64,000 nucleotides of DNA from Symsagittifera roscoffensis (Eukaryota; Xenacoelomorpha; Acoela; Convolutidae): positions 6,619,472 through 6,683,471 of the forward strand of contig NC_087069.1 in assembly GCF_963678635.1 (NCBI RefSeq), read 5' to 3'. Below the pieces are notes generated by a model that made no database searches, was not told the origin of the DNA, and was given only the letters and a program-made list of their open reading frames with translations. Position numbers and translations under genes: made by a program. Position 1 is the stretch's first letter. Every line of letters begins with the position of its first letter. Of this stretch, positions 46,001 to 54,000 are shown piece after piece.

Positions 46001-49000
46001 TTTGCGCCGCAGGCAAAATTTTGAAAAAAAAAAACAGGCCAACAGGTGTTTTTAGGCACTTTTTGGAAAATTTTGACCAAAAAATTGCGTTTTTTCGGCG
46101 CGCGGTCCCCCTCAAAATTAGTATATATTGGCGCCAAAGGCGCCTTTAGAAAAATTTTAGGGTCGGTCGGCCAAAAATGGATTTCTTAAAAAGAATCAAA
46201 GGGGGGACCCTTTGGGTCGGCAGGGGGTCGAATCCCTGAGGGGGGGGGTCCCCCCCCCCCCTAAATCCGCCCCTGCAACAAATGCATATCTTCAACACCG
46301 TTCACTCAATTAAAGCCGAAGACTTTTTCAGTCATGGAGGAAAAAATCAAATATCAGTAACTTCCTAAAAATATTCCTACTTTGAATCTTTAACCCAGTA
46401 GTATAGTATATATTGGCGCCAAAGGCGAGAAAAATTTTAAGGTTGGTCGGCCAAAACTGGATTTCTTAAAAGTACCAAAAGGGGGATTTCTTAAAAGTCG
46501 GCAGGGGGTCGAATCCCTGAGGGGGGCGTCCGCCCCCCCCCCCCCTAAATCCCCCGCTGCAGCGAAAAATCAAACTTGAGCGTGACCAACTTTGTTTCTT
46601 TTAGGAAAAAGTCTAAAAGTTGGTCACGCTCAAGTTTGATTTTTCTAGAGTCTTAAACAAACAAAGAAGCATTACTAACCAATGAATGGGTTCCTCTGCT
46701 CCAAGGAGAGACACAGCACCTGTGCATGCACCACTTCCAGCCGTAGAGTCTGGCAGAACTGGTGCAGGTAACTGTATACATCTACAAGCTGGAACTCCTG
46801 AAAACAACTTCATATATGGTTGGATATTCAATACAAAATTATGTCGAATTTAGCACCCTAGTTATGAGGATTTGTCAGATTCACGGTCAATATATGCTCA
46901 ACTATGCAAGTTTTGAAATGAAAGTTAGAACAAAAAAACATGCGCTCTGAGATGGACTTTAAAGTATTTAGATGACATAGAAGATGATTTTTCTAAAGTT
47001 TGTATTTTTGATATTTGGTTTAGTAAAAACTTGAAAATCAGAAATTTGTCGTTGTAGCCAAAGCCAAAAAATCAAGCGATTTTCAAAATAAATTGAATTG
47101 AAATTTTTTAAGGTGATATATAAAAATGTGTAAAAAGACCTATAACTTAATTTACATTTCAATAACACCAAGGACATACAAAAAACTGTCTAGTAAATTA
47201 GGAGCTTTCACTTGTACCTTCGAATTCAACTTATTCTGAATCATGGCAATCAAGTAGTTCTTCTGCAACTCATGCACCAGAGCACGCCCCTCACTGACTC
47301 CTTCGTCCTCAATGAGGAACTGGATGTCGAGGAGTCTCCAGGGCAGCGAAGTCTCCACTCCGAACAGAGTCAGAGTGACCTTGAACTCATTTGCAACTGT
47401 GAAGGTCACTCTTCCATTTGACACCGAGTAGTCGGAGAACTCTCTCGGGAAGTCAGAGCTAAACGAACAGTCAATTAATCCTATTTTTTTGAAAATCTAA
47501 TTTACAGAACAAGAAGTTTTCCAAAGAGTGAATATTAAGAAAACCATCACAACGAAATCGCCGTTTAGTTACACGTTAACTCTGTTCTAGGCGTCTCATA
47601 GCTTTCATAGAATCCGCACGCATCGAATCAGCCAGCTAATGTCAACATAGCGCACGATTAGCTGGCTTGACTATTTTAGTAAAAAACAACTAAGTTAACA
47701 ATTATCCAGTCTAAGACATGAAAATTATGCCAAAACTTAGTCGGTTTAAACGCCGACTATCTTCGCGCAAAAATATATAGTCGTGATATCAGCCCTTTTA
47801 AGGAGCTCCCAAGTTTTTTTTGTAGTAAACAGCATCAGGGAGCTGATTTATTAATAAGTCCTATAAGTAAAAGAGAGCTGCGTATGATAAGATAATGGTA
47901 CTATTACCTTAGTGTTATTGCTAATATTTTATCTTGTCGTTAGGAAAAATTCTTATTTATCCCGGTCTTTTTTCTCAGTTCGCCCCAAAGGTTCTGCTTT
48001 CTGCAAGAGGAATTACAATTCTGTACTACAGCCAAAGAATATATATTTGTTAGCTCCGTAATATGGTGGTGATGTTTTTCAACCAATCAGGGCTTTTTTC
48101 AGGGGGATTTCATTTATGAAAGACTTTTAAAAGGGATTTTAACAAAAGGAACCTTAGGTTCCTGGTACTGCGTTTGAACTTACTCCGCCAGTACACATGG
48201 TATGATCCTGTTCAGTTTCATCAGAGTGGCCACCTTCTCCATCTGGCTCGCTCTCTCTGGCTCCACCACTTTCTCTCTAATCGCACAGGGCAGTCTCGGA
48301 TAAGATCCAGTCGAGAGCACGTCCACAGAGGGAGGAATGTAGAACGTGGGCAACTTCGCATTTGCTGAAAAAAGTTAATTTTGTCGTTTTTGTTGATGTT
48401 TACAAGCCACATCATTCGGTTACCCTAGTTGGAACAATGAATTGCCTTGCAACCTTGATGACATGTAACATTGATCGTTGCTGTGCTGCAACATTGAGAT
48501 ATCTTGCCCTAGTTGAGTACTCATTCTTGCATGATTCTTATAAACTCTCAAGCGCAAAAAACGTCCGATCCTTCAAATCTCTTTCCGATATTATCTGACC
48601 GAACAACCATCGAGCAAATCTTAATATATTTCGCCAGAGTTCTTGGTGTATTAAGAAATGAGCTTCAGCTACTCGTTTAGAAGTAAAGTCCCGTTATTTT
48701 TAAAAAGTTCTATTCAAAAAACTCGTTTAAAAGTGTAGTACGGTCAGAAAATTTAAAATCTACTTGATGTATTTCCAGAAAACGAGAATATGATAGCATT
48801 TCCTAATTAGTTATGCTGCTAAGATTTTCAAAAATGTCAGACGCTAGTTGTAGATCAAATTTTGTGATGAATTATTAAAACAGTAGACCGAAGCTAAACA
48901 CTTTGCCAATGCGGGAGTCGAAAACTGGGCCTCCGAACTATCACTTCTTATCGTTATTGGCTACCAAAAATTGTATTGTAACAGCTAAGCAACGGTTTGA

Positions 49001-51145
49001 GTATGAATATCATGCTATTTCTTTTGAGTATGAAGTATTTACTATTTCTATATATCCCATGGAGAACTTTTGTACTCAGGCGAGTAGTGGGAAAGTCTCT
49101 TAGTCTCCTAGTCTCAATCAAATATTTGGAGGTACGAGGTCCATCATATTCCTTGCGAATCAAATATGTCCCAGTCAGAAAAATAACCAAACGAAATTGA
49201 ATTTAATTCTTAAGCAGACTAACTCGTTTAGAAGTAATTTTCCTCGCGAATACAAAGTAGATTTCTTTTTTTTATAGTTTTCTTTTTTAAGCTAACCAGC
49301 CAGAGCCCTGACCCGAAGGTTAATTATTTAAGTTTAGCTAAGCTATGACTGACTATCTTACAGGAGCTCACCTTGTAAATTGCAGTGCACGTGGGATTTG
49401 AACCCGCAATCATATGATTGCTGGGCGCCATCACTACCGATGTGCCACAACGCCACATAACGTTTCAACTCAAGTGTATCCATTTATGCCTTAATACTAA
49501 CTAACCCAAGTCCTCGTTGGCCATGATGTGGAGCGTGTCAGCGGCCATGAGGAAGAAGCTGGCCTGGGTGTCCAGGAACTCACTCATCTGGCTGCTCTTG
49601 TCCAGTTTGGATGCCCCCTGACTCACCCATTTGGCCAGTGCAAACACACGCACAAACATTTGTCTAGTCTTCACACACCACTTGCACAGTTCCACCTAAT
49701 CAGTCAATAAGTGATTATCATCAATTTCTTCTATTTAATATCTTCACTTTATTCAACTCCACTTAATTGTATTTGTATTTTTTATTTGAATAAATCAATT
49801 TTGTGGTTTGTTTCGTTACTTCTTAAGCTCAAAAAAATCATTTCTTGCCACTTTCCGATGAGAGACGTATGATTTCTCACCCAAAAACAATAGCCACAAA
49901 ACATTGAACTTTCAGAAGTTATTTTGTGCAGACCAAAGTTTGCTGCCGACTGCTACATAGGGAAAAGCAAGGTGCGCTATTTCAAGAGAGTTATTTAATT
50001 TTAGAGCGGAGAGCTTGCTTTGAAAAGGGGACCGAACACTTAGTTTGCAAGTAATTTTATTGCCAAAACATCCAAAAACTATGTCAAAATAGTTTTTAAT
50101 TAGTATGAAAAAAGCGTAAGCAACCAAAAAAAATTAAATACAAAACATTTTGAAAAATTTATTAAATTATTAAATAAAAACAACAATTTAAAGTACTTTT
50201 TTATGAAAACTAGCGTTTTCGACAGCAGAGAAAACAAGGAAGAAAAGTAATATAAAGACTTATTGCTGGGTGGTGACCTTTCTTTCGACGTCCGGTTTCC
50301 TGGGTAGCAACTCGGCCAGTACAATCAACTCATGGTATGCACTCTGGACTGCCCTCTCTATGATGATTGACAACTTCACCACCTCCTGCTGCGAACCACT
50401 CGGCCTAATATGAATAAGTCTACTCTTGATCAGTGAATTCCGTTAAAAATAATGAAACTTGCAAGGTAAATTGTTCAAGAAAATTATAAAAACTATTTCT
50501 GAAACTATTCAACTTTTCTTTTTCGCAATTAAAATTTTTCGGAAGTCTTATTTTAGACTCTTTCTGCCAATTTTGGGTAATTTCCTCAATTTTGAAAAAG
50601 AAGTCAAACACAATTTTTTCGGGCATTCATATTTGAAACACAATTAGGTGATATATTACAATAGGTGGTAGGTTCAATTTGAATAGCTGGATCGCATTTT
50701 GTTAAGCTTCTCACATTATTTATAATGTTTCAAAAGCCAAATTTTTTGGCAAATTAGAAAAGCATTTCACTAATTGCTGCTGGTTTGTAGACAAAAAATT
50801 GCTGCCGGTGAAAAACTAAAGCATTTTAGGTTAATTGAATTTTTGGACTTTGCTTCCACGTTTGAAAAACAACCATAAACCCAAATCCGATATAAACAAT
50901 AGCAGTTTTAAGTTAATTAACTATATGTAGACTCATTTACCGAAAAAGATAATAATTAATGATGGTCACGAAATGCAAACGAAGCTGTACCTTTGTTGTT
51001 GAGCCACTATCATTCCCTCCTCTACGGGCGGATTATGCATGCCCCCCATTGACATTGGGTCGAGGGCATTCATGCTTGCATTCGAGTGGGTGAGGTTGGC
51101 TAAATTCGGATTCTGAGTTATAATACTCATGCTGCCAACTTTTAT
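30904..51145 (-). CDS. MED14: Mediator complex subunit 14 (MED14/RGR1), 18-exon gene model
   Basis: MED14 is the scaffold joining head, middle and tail of Mediator, which links activators to RNA polymerase II in the nucleus. Coding exons (minus strand): 51130-50991, 50404-50278, 49695-49506, 48364-48184, 47458-47218, 46797-46680, 45436-45138, 44666-44383, 44174-44072, 42523-41947, 41338-41097, 41014-40998, 40731-40592, 39855-39674, 38594-38276, 38127-37420, 32020-31625, 31097-30904. All junctions are GT-AG, phases agree throughout, and the sum is 4,458 nt: 1,485 residues, against about 1,450 in human. Landmarks match the remembered human protein in order: [73 protein letters not shown] Ser/Thr/Pro-rich linker (exon 16) matches the disordered part of vertebrate MED14. 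The gene spans 20 kb because introns carry transposons. The only uncertain junctions flank the 17-nt exon. Confidence 0.93.
31625..32020 (-). CDS. MED14: MED14 exon 17
   Basis: Residues 1290-1421: a Ser-rich start, then [32 protein letters not shown] and WTFPM, matching the C-terminal LQVLEKFFETRVAGPPF region. Preceded by the 5.4-kb intron holding the LINE. Donor ATTG|GTGAGT. Confidence 0.92.
32527..33010. repeat. Palindrome-bearing repeat family, copy B (diverged)
   Basis: Begins ACACAGAGGCAATCTTTGC, then CACTTGTAATAGAAC, and later has GCTGAGTCGAAAT, CAGCCGGAACAATTTAAGCC and AACCAAAAATTACC in the order found in the copy at 42594-43000. The palindrome itself is eroded. Confidence 0.4.
33135..34022 (+). 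pseudogene. LINE ORF1 remnant
   Basis: Pieces in three frames. First a coiled-coil-like part with [15 protein letters not shown]; then [33 protein letters not shown] and [13 protein letters not shown], typical of the RNA-binding part of LINE ORF1 proteins; then an acidic tail (33717-34022). Stops and frameshifts between pieces show it is non-functional. Confidence 0.65.
34081..34710 (+). pseudogene. LINE ORF2, endonuclease part
   Basis: Two open pieces (34081-34329 and 34387-34710) carry [47 protein letters not shown] and [16 protein letters not shown], the ordered motifs of an AP-type endonuclease. The usual GDFN is RDFN here, which together with the breaks means it is inactive. Confidence 0.75.
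35283..36832 (+). pseudogene. LINE ORF2, reverse transcriptase part with deleted catalytic block
   Basis: Motifs in order: [67 protein letters not shown]; then a jump, near 35985-36020, to [33 protein letters not shown] and a C-terminal stretch (36590-36832). The jump removes the region that should hold the catalytic [FY]-x-D-D. Many stop codons in between. Confidence 0.8.
37420..38127 (-). CDS. MED14: MED14 exon 16, largest exon, Ser/Thr/Pro-rich linker
   Basis: Residues 1054-1289. Starts [20 protein letters not shown], passes through a long low-complexity stretch rich in Ser, Thr and Pro (disordered linker in vertebrates), and ends with [18 protein letters not shown] and [13 protein letters not shown]. 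Donor TTGG|GTAAGT. Confidence 0.9.
38276..38594 (-). CDS. MED14: MED14 exon 15
   Basis: Residues 948-1053: [18 protein letters not shown] to [13 protein letters not shown]. The DGALSRF block corresponds to the conserved RDGAYSLFD of vertebrates. Donor TTCGG|GTTGGT. Confidence 0.9.
38711..39010. repeat. Palindrome-bearing repeat family, copy C (MED14 intron 14)
   Basis: Starts ACAGAGGCGGAGCGGAGCTT then CGCATTAGATGCGATGCAA, and ends with ACAAAGGCGACCAACTTTAG and GAAACCTGTTGAGTCGAAAA, in the same order as the copy at 42594-43000. Confidence 0.5.
39674..39855 (-). CDS. MED14: MED14 exon 14
   Basis: Residues 887-947: [20 protein letters not shown] through KYNASASE, matching the vertebrate YRKLILCYG region. 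Acceptor TGTTATAG, donor GAG|GTAAAC. Confidence 0.9.
40592..40731 (-). CDS. MED14: MED14 exon 13
   Basis: Residues 840-886: [20 protein letters not shown] and [14 protein letters not shown]. Only one frame is open across the exon, which forces a phase-2 junction on its 5' side. Donor AAAC|GTGAGT. Confidence 0.85.
40998..41014 (-). CDS. MED14: MED14 exon 12, 17-nt microexon
   Basis: Inferred exon of 17 nt (codes LIKLT plus two bases) between CACCAAG and donor CAAT|GTAAGTAC. Without it exon 13 is read into a stop in the phase left by exon 11. The donor is strong; the acceptor has only a modest pyrimidine tract. Confidence 0.6.
41097..41338 (-). CDS. MED14: MED14 exon 11
   Basis: Residues 754-834: [19 protein letters not shown], a Gly-rich turn, then [10 protein letters not shown]. 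The donor is taken as TAT|GTTGGT. The alternative TTG|GTAGTT four bases on leads to a stop in the next exon with every available acceptor. Confidence 0.75.
41369..41575. mobile_element. Tc1/mariner-like MITE, short copy 3 (MED14 intron 10)
   Basis: AGCAAAAAGTTCGGACAGAC with AATTAATTAAAAAGAG at the left; the reverse complement of the same ends at 41530-41570. About 205 bp, so a deletion derivative of the 22-kb copies. Confidence 0.7.
41947..42523 (-). CDS. MED14: MED14 exon 10
   Basis: Residues 562-753. Starts [18 protein letters not shown], then [12 protein letters not shown] and YYLLQLF, matching the vertebrate YYIVVEMLE region. A polar, low-conservation linker and [11 protein letters not shown] follow. 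Donor TTTAG|GTTAGT. Confidence 0.88.
42594..43005. repeat. Palindrome-bearing repeat family, copy D, reference copy (MED14 intron 9)
   Basis: Contains the perfect palindrome GCGAAGCT-G-AGCTTCGC (about 42607-42623) followed by ACCACTTGCGATACAAC. Later come ACAAAGCCGACAATCTTTGA, CACAAGTTGAGCCG and AACAAACGGAAAACCAAC. Copies A, B and C are at 30722, 32527 and 38711. Confidence 0.6.
43195..43330 (+). mobile_element. 3' fragment of the 33-37 kb LINE family (MED14 intron 9)
   Basis: TGATTTTGTTAAACTAGTTG, AGTCTATATTCCAGTTTGA and CTAATCGCAAGCGT match 37088-37160 almost base for base. It is a separate 5'-truncated insertion of the same LINE family. Confidence 0.65.
43600..43798 (-). repeat. tRNA-derived SINE-like element (MED14 intron 9)
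   Basis: On minus: GCAGCCGTGGCATAATGGGT (A box), GCGGCCTTTAACACTAAGG, GAGAGTTCGCATCCC (B box), then about 120 bp of body ending GGTGGGCCGGGGACTAATAT. The T arm pairs with one mismatch but the acceptor stem does not close, so it is a SINE or tRNA relic rather than a working tRNA. Confidence 0.55.
44072..44174 (-). CDS. MED14: MED14 exon 9
   Basis: Residues 527-561: [20 protein letters not shown], ending FEYSS. Acceptor GTTTCAG, donor AGCTCA|GTGAGT. Too short for an ordinary open-frame search; fixed by splice sites and by phase on both sides. Confidence 0.8.
44383..44666 (-). CDS. MED14: MED14 exon 8
   Basis: Residues 433-526: [20 protein letters not shown], then [14 protein letters not shown] and [13 protein letters not shown], matching the vertebrate region with a LHIFVDLHSGMF-like strand pair. 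Donor CTGAG|GTTAAG. Confidence 0.88.
45138..45436 (-). CDS. MED14: MED14 exon 7
   Basis: Residues 333-432: [20 protein letters not shown] through [11 protein letters not shown]. The acceptor GTGTTCAG lies a few bases from hAT-like repeat sequence, so the pyrimidine tract upstream (CCCCCCTAAACCCTCAC) appears repeat-derived. Confidence 0.9.
45441..45797 (-). mobile_element. hAT-type MITE, degenerate inverted relative
   Basis: Holds GAAGGCGCTTCTGGCGCCA, GCGCCAAAAAACGCGATTTT and a right end CCTAAATCCGCCC, as the reverse complement of the element at 45857-46275. Its left border touches the acceptor of MED14 exon 7. Confidence 0.55.
45857..46275. mobile_element. hAT-type MITE with 8-bp target duplication (MED14 intron 6)
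   Basis: Terminal inverted repeat CAGGGGCGGATCTAG / CTAAATCCGCCCCTG (one mismatch in 15). The flanks are the perfect 8-bp direct repeat CAACAAAT (45849-45856 and 46276-46283). CAGGG termini and 8-bp duplications are hallmarks of hAT elements. 419 bp, no transposase. The poly-G/poly-C block near 46240-46260 lies in its right end. Confidence 0.88.
46395..46560. mobile_element. hAT-type MITE, right-end fragment
   Basis: GTATATATTGGCGCCAAAGG, GGTCGGCCAAAACTGGATTT, GTCGAATCCCTGAGGGG and a C run then TAAATCCCCCGCTGC repeat the right 160 bp of the neighbouring element. The left end is absent. Confidence 0.65.
46564..46645 (-). repeat. Perfect 30-bp inverted repeat (hairpin) 35 nt inside MED14 intron 6
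   Basis: Arms 46564-46593 and 46616-46645 are exact reverse complements, with a 22-nt spacer. In the MED14 transcript this makes an 82-nt stem-loop immediately after the exon 6 donor (46680). It abuts the hAT-like fragment. Whether it is a fold-back insertion, a small-RNA precursor or a splicing element cannot be told. Confidence 0.8.
46680..46797 (-). CDS. MED14: MED14 exon 6
   Basis: Residues 294-332: [20 protein letters not shown] and VVHAQVL. Donor CATTG|GTTAGTAATG. A perfect inverted repeat starts 35 nt into the intron. Confidence 0.92.
47218..47458 (-). CDS. MED14: MED14 exon 5
   Basis: Residues 213-293: [20 protein letters not shown], then [15 protein letters not shown] and [10 protein letters not shown]. 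Donor TCGAAG|GTACAAG; the open frame runs on past it, but phase and similarity place the exon end here. Confidence 0.93.
47466..48180. other. MED14 intron 4, no further feature
   Basis: About 0.7 kb of AT-rich intron between exons 4 and 5; no repeat recognised. The other MED14 introns not listed separately (50990-50405, 50277-49696, 49505-48365) likewise show no gene; only the tRNA-like sequence at 49387-49460 stands out. Confidence 0.4.
48184..48364 (-). CDS. MED14: MED14 exon 4
   Basis: Residues 153-212: [30 protein letters not shown] and [10 protein letters not shown]. Acceptor TTTTTTCAG, donor GGA|GTAAGT. The correct frame differs from the longest open frame at this place, and is fixed by phase and similarity. 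Confidence 0.92.
49387..49460 (-). repeat. tRNA-like sequence (MED14 intron 3)
   Basis: On minus: GTGGCGTTGTGGCACATCGG (A-box-like), the 16-bp palindrome GCAATCATATGATTGC, and B box GGGTTCAAATCCC with a T-stem of one mismatch. Acceptor ends do not pair. Probably a SINE head or tRNA pseudogene. Confidence 0.45.
49506..49695 (-). CDS. MED14: MED14 exon 3
   Basis: Residues 90-152: [18 protein letters not shown], then [18 protein letters not shown]. The TRQxFVR block is among the most conserved of the family. Donor TTGG|GTTAGT. Confidence 0.93.
50278..50404 (-). CDS. MED14: MED14 exon 2
   Basis: Residues 47-89. Contains [16 protein letters not shown] and [18 protein letters not shown], matching the conserved MED14 N-terminal helices. 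Acceptor ATATTAG|G, donor AAG|GTCACC. Confidence 0.9.
50991..51145 (-). CDS. MED14: MED14 exon 1 (start codon at 51130)
   Basis: Encodes residues 1-46, rich in Asn, Met and Gln, ending VAQQQ plus two bases; donor AAAG|GTACAG. The ATG is 15 nt inside a 3' splice acceptor (TTTTTTCCAG, exon side starting 51145). So either a 5' UTR intron or a trans-spliced leader precedes it; no upstream exon was found. This segment is not conserved with vertebrates, as expected for the N-terminus. Confidence 0.7.
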
Positions 51146-53075
51146 CTGGAAAAAACACCGCATACTAAACAAGAAATTAATCAACTCGTTGAACTTAGAG
51201 AACTCCGCAAATGTATTTTTAGAAACTATTGAACTTGAACTTTTTGCTCTTCCACTCTTTAAAAAACCATACCACAAAATTGGACCAAGAAAAGTGACCA
51301 ATTGCAAATTGTTTGATTTTTTTTCTATCAAAAATCGAAATTTTCTGTTATTATTATAAGATTTACGATTGCTTTTGACTGCCAATTTATAAAATAATTG
51401 CGACGCATTAATTAACAGTTCTCCCTTATAAACTAACAGATATTATTTTCTAATATATTTAAATTTCACAAGGACAGCAAATGGAACACAGCAACAATTT
51501 GAAAGTTGGAAATATACACCAATTAATGGAGCACCATAAACAAAATGAGATGAAGCTACACTTCACATACACGAGCGAATACTATAGCCAAAAACCTCAC
51601 AGAACTCAAATGTACGGAAAAAAATGACTGATACTTTCGATAGTTTTTCAACTATCGAGTTTCGAAATGTCTGCAATTATTATCACTTTAAAGCTCTTAG
51701 GACTTCGAGAACAAGAACATTATCATGGCAAACAGAAAATTGGAAAAAATGAACTCAAAGAAACCCCCAAAAAACGTCTGAGTTCTTTCACAAAGCAAGG
51801 AAAATGAAGATTAACTTGATCAATCTTAATTCAGCAAACAATATGAATGACAGGTCAGACAAAAACAACCTTCAAAAAACCGCCTTAAATTTGCTAAGGT
51901 TATTACCGTAAAGAGCCAATGGTTCACCACATCTAAATTAAACTCCAGTTTTTCACATTGAAAACATCAACTCTGTCTGATTTGAGCTGACATTGCTATG
52001 AATCGCTCAGACAGGAATCAAAGGTTTGTTCGGTGTCAAGGTAGTTTTCTTTGTGAACTGTTCCAAACATCGATTTTTCAGCAAGTTACAAGAAAGAATT
52101 TTTAGTTTTCCTTCTAGGCTTTCTCAATTTCTAAATAATAAGCTAACTGTATTCCTAAGAACTCCAAGATGTTGATCCAAGTGGCTAACAATAAAAAGAT
52201 CACTTGCTTTTTTTGATAGACTTGGATTGGCAAAAGGGAATTAGGCAAACTTGCTATCGAAGGGTTATCGAGGAAACACTCTCACTTCTCTCTTGGAGAA
52301 TCGACAACTAAGCCAACTGGTGACATTCTTGAGAAAAAAAGGTAGGGATTATTTGATTGCGGAAGTCACTGACAAAAGTTTCTAAAACACGCAAAAGATA
52401 AAGCGGGAAATCCAGACACGTGAAAGCACAAATCTGTGCTTTTTTTATGAAACCGATTTGGCGTCGTAATGTTATCCAAGATGCAGAAAAATTTTAAAAA
52501 TCTGACGGTATTAGTTCGATCCACGGGGCCACAGTTGCCCCCTGGATTACCAGAAAGAAAACTCTAACGCAGCACGCCTTCAATCACTTCCCACTTTACG
52601 CAAGAAAATTGGCTCAATAATGATATCAGTGAAAAAAATTAAAACCACGCTATTACAAAGTGAAAAATCAGTTTTTCGAAAACTAATTGGAGTAAAATGA
52701 GCTCCAATGATTCATAATAAAATGGCATACTCAAACTTCAAGTAGAAATTTTTTTGCACTACATCAGAAATGCAGTTGGATATCAACCTCACAATTAACC
52801 CCGATACAATCACTGACACCAAAAAGTATACCGATTTTTTACTAGCTTCAGTATCAACAACAAACCTTGATCTGATCATAATCCAATAAGTGCAAGTTTT
52901 ATTGAAAGACAAAAGCCAAGCGTAAATATACCCTGTGAAAAATATGCCAAAAAGAAAGCAAATTGGGAAGCAACTTGCTTAACGGCCATAACCCTACCAA
53001 AAAAGGTCATTTATTTAAAACGATAATAAATAAAAGTGTGTTATAAAGTTTCTGGAAAATATGTCAAAAATCGCC
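51146..53075. other. 5' flank of MED14 and spacer, about 1.9 kb
   Basis: Should include the MED14 promoter and any non-coding first exon; none could be placed. Near 52445-52550 a tRNA-like pair (A-box-like TTTGGCGTCGTAATGTTATC, B-box-like TTAGTTCGATCCAC) may be another SINE head. No gene supported. Confidence 0.35.
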
Positions 53076-53076
53076 T

Positions 53077-54000
53077 ATGTTTATGGAAGCAACCAAAGCA
53101 GATACAAGTTGTTATCGTCCAATAAGATTGCTTTTCTGCATCATGTCTTCAAAAAACTTTCATTTGATCAACTGTACCAACACTGCCGCCACTAACTACA
53201 CGAAAATCAATTTCGACGACAGAGATCAGCGGTGGTCCATCTTTAGCTCTTCTAGAATCAATATAAAAGTTGACGATAAAAACATTAAAAAAACTCGCAA
53301 GTCTCTATTTAGATTATGCAAAAGCATTTGACAAAACTACACATCAATTACTTATCGAAAAATTTAAAAACGTTAAATTACTCAAACTCCTGGCTTCTTG
53401 ATAACCCGAAACAATTTGCTTAGCTTGAAAACGACCAATCCGATCTAATAGAAATCAGTGGCGGTGTACCCAAAGCACTATACTAGACCCTTATTCTTCT
53501 TACTTTTATAGAGGATTCACCCATTGCAAGCTCTCACCTCGACAGTAAGGTTTTGCAGATGATTTTAAACTGATTGCTCTGAAAGCAGTCGGCTTAGTCA
53601 ACGGAGCTCCAAACTCGATAAGTGGTGTCATGAAAATCCTATGACAACAAGTACAAGTAAATGCAATTTGCTAAATCTTACAGGAAACTTATCAGCCCAA
53701 TTGAGTAACAACGAACTGCTACCAACAACTGACTTGGGCCTCATTATATCTCCAATGCTAATAATAAATAAAAACTGCGAAAGACGTGCACAAACAGAAA
53801 AAGGGCCTTCTTCCAGTTAAAACGAATAATATTTCAATGTTCATGGGTCAACAAACTCCACTCATAAACAGGCAACTGTAATATTGGAAATGGTACACTA
53901 ATAGAAAAGGCTAATGTTTTAATTGTTTACATAGGAGTCGAGAGGACTCTTTTCTATTCTAAATTTGTTCACACCTTAAGGTAAGCATGTCTTTTTAACT
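53077..54000 (+). pseudogene. Second LINE reverse-transcriptase remnant
   Basis: Motif order of an RT in shifting frames: SCYRPIRLL (about 53092), SLYLDYAKAFDKTTHQLLIE (about 53303-53362), ISGGVPKA (about 53456-53480), DLGLIISPM (about 53730). Stops and frameshifts throughout. The sequence differs enough from the 33-37 kb element to be another family or an older copy. Confidence 0.7.

Noticed and set aside
47152-47217. Extension of MED14 exon 5 as open reading frame
   Set aside because: The donor TCGAAG|GTACAAG gives exact phase to exon 6 and continuous similarity; the extension has none.
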